Part shown: one piece after another, positions 44,090 to 52,339 of the stretch
How the letters are laid out: the number at the start of each line of letters is the position of its first letter
Position numbering within the stretch: position 1 is the first letter of the stretch
Origin: Flavobacteriales bacterium UBA6693
GTDB lineage: Bacteria > Bacteroidota > Bacteroidia > Flavobacteriales > Weeksellaceae
NCBI GenBank assembly: GCA_002454815.1
Contig: DKJL01000006.1
Location: forward strand, 252,843-316,842
Length of the DNA stretch: 64,000 nucleotides
Direction of reading: 5' to 3'
Program-made: the position numbers and the translations under genes
Notes under the pieces: generated by a model
Told to the model about the DNA's origin: nothing
Database searches by the model: none
What the model saw: only the letters and a program-made list of their open reading frames with translations

Positions 44090-44839
44090 CTACTTTCTGT
44101 AAATGGTGCGCGGTTCGCTTTGCGCACTGGGATAAATGGTAAGATCGGAAATCGCCACGCGCTGCGGAGTATTGATACAATATGAGATCGCATCTGCAAC
44201 ATCTTCCGCTTTCAACGCCTCATATCCTTCGTACACGGTTTTTGCACGCTGCACATCGCCTTTAAAACGAATCGTGGAAAAGTCTGTAGCCACGGCACCG
44301 GGCTGGATATTGGTCACTTTAATTCCAAACTCTGTAAGTTCCAGCCGCATTCCTTCCGAAATTACGTCGACTGCTTTCTTCGAGGCGCAATATACGACAC
44401 CGTTGGCATAAGTCTGTCGCGCCGCTACCGATGAAATATTTACGATGTGCCCATTCCGCCGTTCTTTCATTCCGTGAATTACCGCTTTGGAAACGTAGAG
44501 AAGGCCTTTTACATTTCCGTCAATCATCGCATCCCAGTCGCCCGTACTTCCATCTTCCAGAGAATCGAGGCCGTGTGCGTTCCCCGCATTATTGATCAGA
44601 ATATCGATATCGCGCCAGCTTTCGGGTAAACCCTCAAAGGCTTTTTTTACGTCGGCTTCGTAACGCTGATCAAATGTTAAACTAAATATTTCGGTGAATT
44701 TTTCCAGTTGTGCTTTTAGTTCTTCCAACACTGCACTTCTACGCCCACAAATAATCAGGCGGTGACCTTGCTGCGCCAGGAGTTCGGCGGTAGCTTTACC
44801 AATACCGGAAGTAGCACCCGTGATAACCGTTGTCTTCAT
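44090..44839 (-). CDS. Short-chain dehydrogenase/reductase
   Basis: A 249-residue classical SDR: cofactor motif TGATSGIGKA at the N-terminus, NNAG in the middle, and the catalytic Y-x-x-x-K in YCASK. RR after the second strand (ICGRRS) suggests NADP. It is closest in look to the YdfG group (3-hydroxy acid/serine dehydrogenase), but the substrate is unknown. It lies 14 bases downstream of yraN and 17 bases upstream of tsaB. Confidence 0.88.
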   Translation of the reverse strand: MKTTVITGATSGIGKATAELLAQQGHRLIICGRRSAVLEELKAQLEKFTEIFSLTFDQRYEADVKKAFEGLPESWRDIDILINNAGNAHGLDSLEDGSTGDWDAMIDGNVKGLLYVSKAVIHGMKERRNGHIVNISSVAARQTYANGVVYCASKKAVDVISEGMRLELTEFGIKVTNIQPGAVATDFSTIRFKGDVQRAKTVYEGYEALKAEDVADAISYCINTPQRVAISDLTIYPSAQSEPRTIYRK

Positions 44840-44853
44840 AAATATTATTAATT

Positions 44854-45225
44854 TTAATTTGCGTCAAAACTCTGAAAGGCATCTTCGAGATGGGTGATCT
44901 GCAGTGTTCCCCGGGAATCACGCAACACGGCAATAATATCAAACCGCACTTCCTGGGTGCTATTTGTCTGATCCAGGTATTGATCTGCGGCCATAACAAT
45001 CGACTTAATTTTCGATTTGGTTACGGCTTCCTGCGGCTCCATGTAGATATCGGTACCGCGGGCTTTCACTTCTACGATGATGATCTGCTCGCCGTATTCT
45101 GCAATAATATCAATTTCGGCACGCCGGAAACGAAAGTTTTTTACCAGAATCCGGTATCCTTTTTCCTCGAGGAAAGAAGCTGCCAGCTCTTCGGCCATAT
45201 TTCCCAGATCGTTATGCTCAGCCAT
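44854..45225 (-). CDS. yraN: YraN/UPF0102-family nuclease-like protein
   Basis: A 123-residue protein with a restriction-endonuclease-like fold. The catalytic-type residues lie in the stretch RRAEIDIIAEYG followed by IIVEVKARG (E/D-EVK). A nuclease role is presumed from the fold. It begins 5 bases after the ldcA stop. Confidence 0.9.
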   Translation of the reverse strand: MAEHNDLGNMAEELAASFLEEKGYRILVKNFRFRRAEIDIIAEYGEQIIIVEVKARGTDIYMEPQEAVTKSKIKSIVMAADQYLDQTNSTQEVRFDIIAVLRDSRGTLQITHLEDAFQSFDAN

Positions 45226-45230
45226 AGTAT

Positions 45231-46163
45231 TTAATTAAAGGTAATTTTTACCGTTTCCGCTACCTTTAAATGTACTTCAACACCGATGATGAGTGGTTTA
45301 TTGTCGAAAATATGACCGTTGGGAAATCCAAATGCGACTGGAAAATCATAATTGTGGAGGCGTTCGGCGATGATTTCGTAAGCGAAAGGATCAAAACTGT
45401 CATTATATGAAAGATTGTTTTTCTCTTCGCCCATCTGCGTCATTCCACCGACGACAACGCCGGCTATTTTCCTGAAGACTCCGGCCAATTCCAGGCTCAT
45501 CAGCATCCGATCCAGCGAGTAGTATCGCTCACCGACTTCTTCAATGAACAGAATATTATTTTCTAAGGGGAAAAGATAAGGCGTGCCGAGCAATGCGTAA
45601 ACCAAGGCCAAATTACCACCGACTAATTTGCCTTTGGCAGAGCCTTTTCTATTAAGCATATGCGCGTCAACAGTGTAATTGGGTAATTCTCCCTGTAAAA
45701 CTTCAAAAATGAGATTATAGCTATCTGCAGAAACACCAAAATCCGACGTTTTTATCGTTTGCCCGTGGATGGACGCAAAACCTTTCTGAAACAAAAAACT
45801 TTGCAGCACCGTATTGTCGGAATAACCGATGTACCATTTTGGGTTTTTCTTAAAATTATCCAGATTTAAGTGCTGTATTAAATGTTGGCATCCGTACCCC
45901 CCACGCGAGGCCCAAATGGCACTGATCCCGTTATCATTAAGTGCCCAGTTCATATCAGAGATACGTTCCTGTTCTGTGCCGGCGTAGTCATAACCTCTGG
46001 CGTATTTCGTACAGATATTGGGTGCAGTAACAGGAACGAAACCTTTACTTTCAATCATTTCGAGACCGTTTTTCAACTGGTCCGCCCGGACAGTGCCGGC
46101 CGGTGAAACAACTGCTATTTTGTCACCCACCTTTAAATTCGGAGGAAAGTGTATCTGCTTCAT
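45231..46163 (-). CDS. ldcA: LD-carboxypeptidase (S66 family)
   Basis: Removes the terminal D-Ala from peptidoglycan tetrapeptides during recycling; MccF-like members cleave other acyl-sulfamoyl or peptide substrates. A 310-residue protein: the N-terminal domain contains ASRGGYGCQHL and the nucleophile elbow IGYSDNTV (Ser), and the C-terminal domain has the Glu/His region (FIEEVGERYYSLDRML). It overlaps the LysE-type gene by 4 bases. Confidence 0.9.
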   Translation of the reverse strand: MKQIHFPPNLKVGDKIAVVSPAGTVRADQLKNGLEMIESKGFVPVTAPNICTKYARGYDYAGTEQERISDMNWALNDNGISAIWASRGGYGCQHLIQHLNLDNFKKNPKWYIGYSDNTVLQSFLFQKGFASIHGQTIKTSDFGVSADSYNLIFEVLQGELPNYTVDAHMLNRKGSAKGKLVGGNLALVYALLGTPYLFPLENNILFIEEVGERYYSLDRMLMSLELAGVFRKIAGVVVGGMTQMGEEKNNLSYNDSFDPFAYEIIAERLHNYDFPVAFGFPNGHIFDNKPLIIGVEVHLKVAETVKITFN

Positions 46164-46843
46164 TTGTGGTGAAATTTTTCTTGAGTCTGTTCTGCTTTTT
46201 CCAGTCTTTTCTCGAAATGATTAAATTTTTTGAAACTCTGCAAAAATATAATCACACTGAAACCCACTAAAACCAGTCCGACGATCTTGCGGATTTTATT
46301 AGCAAAAGTCTCGGTAAGCTTGTCCCGAAAAACCTTTGCCAGATAAATTTTTATAAAGTCGATCAGTAGGTAAGTTCCTACTACGAGGCTCATATACAGT
46401 AAGAAATCTTTGGTTTCGGGATAAGCGTTGCGCACCGAAATTACCGTAACCAGCCAGAACAAGACGACGCCAATATTTAAAATATTAAAGAAAAAACCGT
46501 TCAGCAAAGTTTTAAAATAATTTTGGCTGATCATTGACTGTTCACCTGCTATGTGCATTTTAGTTTTAGACACGATCATGAACAAGGCATAGATAAATAC
46601 AATAAAAGCCGTAATTCTATAGAAACCGGGATGTTTATCAATGATTTCCACCAGATCGCCGCTAGCGTAGTAGGAAGCGACGATACAGACAATATCTGCC
46701 AGCACAACGCCGATATCCAGCGTCAGTGCATGCCTGGGTCCCCGGGAAAAACTTGTTTCGATAAGCAGGAAAAATATCGGGCCGATAAAAACAAGACTTA
46801 GCATGATGCCTAAACCTACCGCCGAAATAATTAGTTCTAACAT
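46160..46843 (-). CDS. LysE-family translocator
   Basis: A 227-residue inner-membrane protein of the LysE/RhtB exporter superfamily with about six membrane segments, beginning with the family stretch SLVFIGPIFFLLIETSF. The exported compound (an amino acid or other small solute) is unknown. It is the first gene of a five-gene operon ending with tsaB. The basic and coiled C-terminus (NHFEKRLEKAEQTQEKFHHK) is cytoplasmic. Confidence 0.85.
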   Translation of the reverse strand: MLELIISAVGLGIMLSLVFIGPIFFLLIETSFSRGPRHALTLDIGVVLADIVCIVASYYASGDLVEIIDKHPGFYRITAFIVFIYALFMIVSKTKMHIAGEQSMISQNYFKTLLNGFFFNILNIGVVLFWLVTVISVRNAYPETKDFLLYMSLVVGTYLLIDFIKIYLAKVFRDKLTETFANKIRKIVGLVLVGFSVIIFLQSFKKFNHFEKRLEKAEQTQEKFHHK

Positions 46844-46909
46844 TAATTATTATTTAGAAACGCGCATATTTGCTCCGGTTATTTACAAATTGGAGCAGAT
46901 TTCGATGAT

Positions 46910-49069
46910 TTAGTCCGGCTGTATGATTTTGAAGTCAAGCTGTTTTTGAATCAAATTCGCTTTCATTACTTTAATGGTCACCTCATCGCCGAGCTGGTAT
47001 TGGTTACCGGTTTTGCTTCCCTGCACCAGATGGTTTTTTTGATCATAAGAATAAGAATCATCCATCAGATCGCGCAACTTAATAAGTCCTTCGGCGCCAT
47101 TTTCGGGAATCTGTACCCAGAAGCCAAAATCTGCGACTCCTGAAATTACTCCTTTAAACTCCTGGCCCAGATGTTTTTCCATAAATTTCACCTGCATAAA
47201 CTTGATGGAATCGCGTTCGGCATCGGAAGCAAGCCTTTCCATAGCACTGCAGTGTTTTGCTTTCTCCTCGATGTCGGGCTGGCTTACCGGTTTGCCTCCG
47301 TCCAGATAATGCTGTAGCAAACGGTGGGCAATAAGATCGGGATAACGACGGATAGGCGACGTAAAATGCGAATAATAATCGAAACCCAAACCGTAATGGC
47401 CAATAGGATTGGTAGAATAAACTGCCTTGCTCATAGATCGCATGGCAAGTGTTTCGATCATGTTTTCTTCACCTTTGCCCTGCACATCACGTAAAAGCTG
47501 GTTGAGTGATTCTGCAACTTTTTTAGTGTTCGCCAGATTCATCTGATACCCAAAAGTGCCTACAAAATCGCGCAGCGCTTCCAGTTTGGCCGGATCCGGA
47601 TCATCATGTATCCGGTAAATAAAAGTTTTGCCTGTAGGTTCGCCGCGTTTGTTTAATGAAACAAATTCCGAGACTTTTCGGTTCGCCAATAGCATAAATT
47701 CCTCAATAAGGTGATTGGAGTCTTTGCTGACTTTAAAATAAACTCCGATGGGTTCTCCATTTTCGTCAAGATTAAAACGAACCTCACTTCGGTCGAAAGT
47801 GATGGCGCCGTTATCAATACGCTCTTTACGCAAAATCTTGGCAAGGCGGTCAAGCGTGAGAATTTCTTCAGCCAGTTCACCTTCCTGTGTCTCAATACGT
47901 TGCTGTGCCTCTTCGTAAGAAAATTTTCTATCCGAATGGATCACCGTGCGTCCAAACCATTCCTTCTTCACACGCGCCTCATCATCCAGTTCGAAAACGG
48001 CGGAGAAGGTATATTTATCTTCATTAGGCCGTAGGGAACACACATCATTACTCAATACTTCGGGCAACATAGGAACCACACGATCTACCAGATAGACCGA
48101 CGTAGCGCGGTTGTATGCTTCGTCATCGAGCAACGTGCCGGGAACTACATAATGAGAAACATCGGCGATATGAACGCCGATTTCCCAATTTCCGTTTGGT
48201 AATTTTTGTATGGATAACGCATCATCAAAATCTTTGGCATCTTTCGGATCGATGGTGAAAGTGCAGATCTGCCGCATGTCGCGTCGCTTTTCTACTTCAC
48301 CGGGATGAATTTCCCGGTCGATAGAATCCGCTTCGCGCTCCACTTCTTCAGGAAAAGTGTAAGGCAAACCATATTCCGCGAGGATAGAGTGAATCTCGGT
48401 TTCATGCTCGCCGGGAGCACCCAAAACTGTAATGATCTCACCTTCCGGATTTTTCTCACCTGCTTTCCAGTCCGTCATGCGGACAACGACTTTATCGCCA
48501 TCCTTAGCGCCGCCAATTTTTCCTTTCGGCACGAATATATCGGTATTGATCTTTTTCTTGTCCCCGACGACAAAACCAAAGTCTTTGTGCTTGATATACT
48601 GGAACATACCAACGAATTCCGTCCGGCTCCGGCTCATTACTTCCAGTACAGAACCTTCCATCTTTCTGCCTTTGAAATGGTAGGTTACAATAAGAACGGT
48701 GTCGCCCTGCATGGCGTCTTTTACGTTTTTGGCGTGGATGAAAATGTCGTCGTCCATTCCTTCTACGTTGACATAGGCGTTTCCAGTTTGGTTGAAATCA
48801 ATTACACCGGTCAGCGTACCTTCAATTCTGAGGTTGACGATGTATTTCCCTTTCTCGGTTTCCTTGATTTGTTTATCACCCAGTAATTTATGTAAAGCCT
48901 GAATTACGAGTTCACGCTGACGCGGATTCCGGTAATCAATACCGTCGGCAATCTGCTTATAGTTGTAGATTTTCCCGGACTCCTTATTCATAAAACGTAG
49001 AATCTGGCGACCAATTTCGCTCAGTTTTTCGTTATTTTTACTGGAAATGTATTTCTTTTTTCTTGGCAT
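46910..49069 (-). CDS. rnr: Ribonuclease R
   Basis: A processive 3'-5' exoribonuclease that degrades structured RNA. The 719 residues hold an N-terminal winged-helix and cold-shock domains, the RNB catalytic domain with the Asp cluster in DPKDAKDFDDALSI, and a C-terminal S1 domain (from about 630, FKGVISGVADFGFWVQ). It lies 26 bases downstream of rpiB and is probably co-transcribed with it. Confidence 0.96.
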   Translation of the reverse strand: MPRKKKYISSKNNEKLSEIGRQILRFMNKESGKIYNYKQIADGIDYRNPRQRELVIQALHKLLGDKQIKETEKGKYIVNLRIEGTLTGVIDFNQTGNAYVNVEGMDDDIFIHAKNVKDAMQGDTVLIVTYHFKGRKMEGSVLEVMSRSRTEFVGMFQYIKHKDFGFVVGDKKKINTDIFVPKGKIGGAKDGDKVVVRMTDWKAGEKNPEGEIITVLGAPGEHETEIHSILAEYGLPYTFPEEVEREADSIDREIHPGEVEKRRDMRQICTFTIDPKDAKDFDDALSIQKLPNGNWEIGVHIADVSHYVVPGTLLDDEAYNRATSVYLVDRVVPMLPEVLSNDVCSLRPNEDKYTFSAVFELDDEARVKKEWFGRTVIHSDRKFSYEEAQQRIETQEGELAEEILTLDRLAKILRKERIDNGAITFDRSEVRFNLDENGEPIGVYFKVSKDSNHLIEEFMLLANRKVSEFVSLNKRGEPTGKTFIYRIHDDPDPAKLEALRDFVGTFGYQMNLANTKKVAESLNQLLRDVQGKGEENMIETLAMRSMSKAVYSTNPIGHYGLGFDYYSHFTSPIRRYPDLIAHRLLQHYLDGGKPVSQPDIEEKAKHCSAMERLASDAERDSIKFMQVKFMEKHLGQEFKGVISGVADFGFWVQIPENGAEGLIKLRDLMDDSYSYDQKNHLVQGSKTGNQYQLGDEVTIKVMKANLIQKQLDFKIIQPD

Positions 49070-49095
49070 GTGTTCTTTATTAGTTAGATGAGATA

Positions 49096-49536
49096 TCAGC
49101 AGGTGCTCATTTTGCTCACGCGAATTTCATGGCGGCCGGCTTCAAAATCGGTTTCCAGGAACTGGTCCACAATTTCCAGTGCAAGATGACTGGCGATGAA
49201 GCGTGCCGGTAATGCGATCATATTTGCATTATTATGCAGTCTGGCGAGCTTCGCCAATTCCGGCATCCAGCAAAGCGCACAACGTATGTCCTGATGTTTG
49301 TTGGCAGTCATCTGGACGCCGTTTCCGCTGCCGCAGATGAGAATACCAAATTGGTGAGTACCTGCTTCCACAACTCTGGCAGCGGGATGCACAAAGTCCG
49401 GATAATCTACAGAATCCGTAGAATGCGTTCCGAAATCCTCGATTTCGTATTTCTCCGAGAGATGTTTCTTGATGATCTCTTTGTATTCAAAGCCTGCGTG
49501 ATCTGCTGCAATGGCTATTTTGATGGTTTTGTCCAT
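49096..49536 (-). CDS. rpiB: Ribose 5-phosphate isomerase B
   Basis: Interconverts ribose 5-phosphate and ribulose 5-phosphate. A 146-residue RpiB/LacAB family protein with ADHAGFEYK at the N-terminus and the active-site Cys in CGSGNGVQM, followed by the ADN/HNNANM binding region. It has its own promoter (49559-49566) at the left edge of the putative origin region. Confidence 0.95.
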   Translation of the reverse strand: MDKTIKIAIAADHAGFEYKEIIKKHLSEKYEIEDFGTHSTDSVDYPDFVHPAARVVEAGTHQFGILICGSGNGVQMTANKHQDIRCALCWMPELAKLARLHNNANMIALPARFIASHLALEIVDQFLETDFEAGRHEIRVSKMSTC

Positions 49537-49558
49537 GATCGTGCCTGTTCTTATCTGA

Positions 49559-49566
49559 CAAATTTA
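49559..49566 (-). promoter_or_regulatory. -7 box TAAATTTG for rpiB
   Basis: An exact TAnnTTTG match on the minus strand, 23 bases before the rpiB start. Confidence 0.5.
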
Positions 49567-50135
49567 ACATTATTAATATAAATATACTTTTTCTTTATAG
49601 TAAACTGCGTGTACTAACGGAGGGCTGACGGAAGAAGCAATTTTTACCCAAATATTTATATTAACTGACAAGCGCTGGGGAAAAGTTTGTAATTGATGTG
49701 GATAAGTATTGAAAGTTTATTATTGCACAGCCTGATATTTTTCCGTAATGGATTTTAAGCCAAAAAAAATGGTTCAAATGTTTTTAAATTTTCTGACGAA
49801 ACCTTACTGACGTTTTCCATAAAACTGTTTTCCCAAATAGAGGAATGTGCATAATTACTAACAATTGTGGATAATATTCATAACAATCTGTAAATCAAAA
49901 TATAAATATCCACATTACCAGCTGCTCTTTATCTTTGTAATTTGTTACTGAAAAAAACGCTTCCACTTCTCCACAAAACCGCCTCCTACAACAACACTAT
50001 CCATTCTTTCTTTTTATAAAAAAAATTTAATGTTGAGAAAATGGATGAGTCGGACTTGTGGAATATTAAAACTTAAAAAGTTTCGAATCGCTGGAATTAA
50101 TCATAGATTTGTGAAACTATTAAAAGCAAGTATTT
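49567..50135. other. Candidate chromosomal replication origin (oriC)
   Basis: The intergenic region between rpiB and pgk (49537-50135) is AT-rich and codes for nothing I can see. It has two perfect DnaA boxes TGTGGATAA (49697-49705, 49866-49874), two 8/9 boxes of the opposite orientation (ATATCCACA 49906-49914, TTCTCCACA 49967-49975), and a weaker one (TGTGGAATA 50057-50065). AT-only stretches at 49561-49600 and 49890-49910 could unwind. mnmG, often origin-linked, and three parS-like sites lie within 13 kb. A -7 box TATCTTTG (49930-49937) suggests transcription through it. dnaA is not in the window. Confidence 0.6.
50081..50111 (+). promoter_or_regulatory. Promoter of pgk, TTTCG-18-TAGATTTG
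   Basis: TAGATTTG (50104-50111) matches TAnnTTTG exactly, with TTTCG (50081-50085) 18 bases upstream. The ATG follows at 50136. Confidence 0.6.
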
Positions 50136-51326
50136 ATGAAAACGGTCAATGATTATAATTTTTCCGGCAAGAAGGTTTTAGTCCGTGTCGATTTTAATGT
50201 TCCGCAGAGCGCAGATTTTAAAGTGACGGATAATACGCGGATTGAGGCGGCACAGCCTACCGTGCAAAAAATTCTGGACGATGGTGGTGCAGTGATTTTG
50301 ATGACGCATCTGGGTCGACCTAAAGGTAAAAGTTCGGAGGAGTTTTCATTAAAAAATATCGTTCCGGAGATTGAGGAAGTTTTTAATAAGGAGGTGAAGT
50401 TTTGTGAGGACTGTATCGGTGAAAGCGCCACCGCGATGGCGACTGAACTGAAACCGGGAGAGATCCTTTTGCTTGAAAACCTGAGATTTTACAATGAGGA
50501 AGAAGAGGGAGATGCAGCATTCGCTAAAAAATTGGCTTCCCTCGCAGACGCCTATGTGAACGATGCTTTTGGTACGGCTCACAGAGCTCATGCTTCTACA
50601 GCGATCATTGCAGACTATTTTCCGGAAACTAAATTTTTCGGTTTATTAATGGCCAACGAACTGGAAGCCATTGACCGCGTTTTGGAAAGCGGTGAAAAAC
50701 CGGTTTTGGCAATCTTGGGTGGTTCCAAAGTATCTTCTAAAATTACTATTATCGAAAACATTTTGCCCGCTATCGACCATTTAATTATTGGCGGAGGGAT
50801 GGCTTTTACTTTTATAAAAGCTTTGGGCGGAAACGTAGGAAGCTCATTAGTGGAGGAGGATAAAGTTTCGCTCGCGCTGGAAATTCTGGAGAAAGCCAAG
50901 GAAAAAAACGTCAATGTACATTTGCCGGCTGATGCGGTGATCGCGGACGAATTCAATAACGACGCGGAAACAGATGAAGTGGACATCTATGATATTCCGG
51001 ATGGCTGGATGGGTCTGGATGTCGGCACGCAAACGCGTAGGGCTTTTGACGAGGTCATTATGAAGTGCAAGACCATTCTTTGGAATGGTCCGGTCGGTGT
51101 TTTCGAAATGCCTAATTTCTCCAAGGGAACAGTTGCGTTAGGCGACAGTATTGCTGCTGCGACGGCGGAAGGCGCTTTTTCGCTCGTAGGTGGTGGTGAC
51201 AGCGTAGCATTTGTAAAGCAATTTGAATATGATGATAAAGTGAGTTACGTTTCCACTGGCGGCGGTGCGATGCTCGAAAGTTTGGAGGGAAAAGAACTTC
51301 CCGGCGTGAAAGCGATCAAAAAATAA
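50136..51326 (+). CDS. pgk: Phosphoglycerate kinase
   Basis: A glycolytic enzyme that transfers phosphate from 1,3-bisphosphoglycerate to ADP. The 396 residues are typical. Visible: the N-terminal signature KVLVRVDFNVPQ, substrate Arg/His in THLGRPKG, DDAFGTAHRAH-like segment (NDAFGTAHRAHAS), and the C-terminal nucleotide motifs WNGPVGVFE and GGGDSVAFV. It is a single gene with its own promoter and a strong terminator. Confidence 0.98.
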   Translation: MKTVNDYNFSGKKVLVRVDFNVPQSADFKVTDNTRIEAAQPTVQKILDDGGAVILMTHLGRPKGKSSEEFSLKNIVPEIEEVFNKEVKFCEDCIGESATAMATELKPGEILLLENLRFYNEEEEGDAAFAKKLASLADAYVNDAFGTAHRAHASTAIIADYFPETKFFGLLMANELEAIDRVLESGEKPVLAILGGSKVSSKITIIENILPAIDHLIIGGGMAFTFIKALGGNVGSSLVEEDKVSLALEILEKAKEKNVNVHLPADAVIADEFNNDAETDEVDIYDIPDGWMGLDVGTQTRRAFDEVIMKCKTILWNGPVGVFEMPNFSKGTVALGDSIAAATAEGAFSLVGGGDSVAFVKQFEYDDKVSYVSTGGGAMLESLEGKELPGVKAIKK

Positions 51327-51350
51327 AAATGTAAAAAGTTTAAACGATAA

Positions 51351-51378
51351 AATCTTCCGTCAGTGGAAGATTTTTTTT
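51351..51378 (+). terminator. Rho-independent terminator after pgk
   Basis: AATCTTCC (51351-51358) pairs exactly with GGAAGATT (51365-51372), followed by a T-run to 51378. Confidence 0.9.
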
Positions 51379-51490
51379 GTGTTCACCTCAAAACTAGGTG
51401 GTAGTAATTTTGTGATGACATCAGTAAAATTACATTTTTTTTCTTTTTTGCTGAAAATTGACCTCTTTAAATACTGTAAAAATCGACGAT

Positions 51491-52309
51491 CTACTTTTTT
51501 TCGATTATATGTATAACGCTGGAATGTTCGCCTGTTTTTAGTGCCTTTATGTTCGAAATCGCTCCACGAAGGAAGCCTTTGAACCAGAAAAAGGACGATT
51601 TTTGATATTTTTCGCTTAGGGCAGAAATGTAGAAGGCGTCCAGCAATAAAGAGTGGGTTTTTTTAACAGTCCACTTTTCGCTGTTCATTTTCTGTAACAT
51701 ACCATTTCTGGAATAATGGAACAAGTGACGCGGCACATCATAGGCAGCCCAAAATTCCCGGTAATGTTTCGCATCATGCGAACTTGGGTTGGGTACTGCG
51801 ATGATCAGTTTGCCGGTCGACTTTAATTTGAAATAGAACTTTTCCAGGATCTCATCCGGATTAGGAAGATGCTCAAAAACATGCCAGAGGGTAACAGCGT
51901 CTAAACTGTTATCTTCAATCGTTGCTAAATCGTCGAGTAATAAAGTTTTATTTAATTTCTTGGAGGCAAAATTACGCGCATCAGCATTGGGCTCAAATCC
52001 AAATGTAGTAAAGTCGGTTTCCATTTTTTTAAGGAATTCTCCCGCGCCGCAACCATAGTCGAGTAGGATTGCGCCTTTTCCGACATGTTCTATAATGATA
52101 TTTCTTTTATACAGTAGGTTAAAAGTCTGTAGAAACTTAAAAACAAATTCTTTCAAAGAACCGGAATCCTGATGGTGGGAAATATAGTCTTTGCTTTCGT
52201 AGTAAGGCGCGAGGTCTTCCGGTACCGGTTGCGTTTTCCATATACCTTTCTGTTCTGTTTCTTGCAGGTAAAATTCTTCCTGAGATAAGAAATGATCTTT
52301 TAATTTCAT
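51491..52309 (-). CDS. Class I SAM-dependent methyltransferase
   Basis: A 272-residue protein with a Rossmann methyltransferase core: motif I LLDYGCGAGEFL (about 83-94), an acidic position after strand 2 (GFEPNA), motif III-like DAVTLWHVFEHLPNP. The pattern resembles Methyltransf_23/UbiE-type enzymes acting on small molecules or glycans. The substrate is unknown. It starts 15 bases after a perfect parS site and lies downstream of mnmG on the same strand. Confidence 0.85.
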   Translation of the reverse strand: MKLKDHFLSQEEFYLQETEQKGIWKTQPVPEDLAPYYESKDYISHHQDSGSLKEFVFKFLQTFNLLYKRNIIIEHVGKGAILLDYGCGAGEFLKKMETDFTTFGFEPNADARNFASKKLNKTLLLDDLATIEDNSLDAVTLWHVFEHLPNPDEILEKFYFKLKSTGKLIIAVPNPSSHDAKHYREFWAAYDVPRHLFHYSRNGMLQKMNSEKWTVKKTHSLLLDAFYISALSEKYQKSSFFWFKGFLRGAISNIKALKTGEHSSVIHIIEKK

Positions 52310-52323
52310 GAATCTCTATTCGA

Positions 52324-52339
52324 TGTTTCACGTGAAACA
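52324..52339. promoter_or_regulatory. parS: parS site 1 (perfect ParB-binding centromere)
   Basis: TGTTTCACGTGAAACA is the full 16-bp palindromic parS sequence bound by chromosomal ParB in many bacterial phyla. It fits exactly between the mnmG stop codon (52340) and the methyltransferase start (52309). Confidence 0.85.

Noticed and set aside
48305..48886. Open frame of about 190 codons antisense to rnr
   Set aside because: Codon content follows the rnr reading frame; there is no independent start signal or family resemblance.
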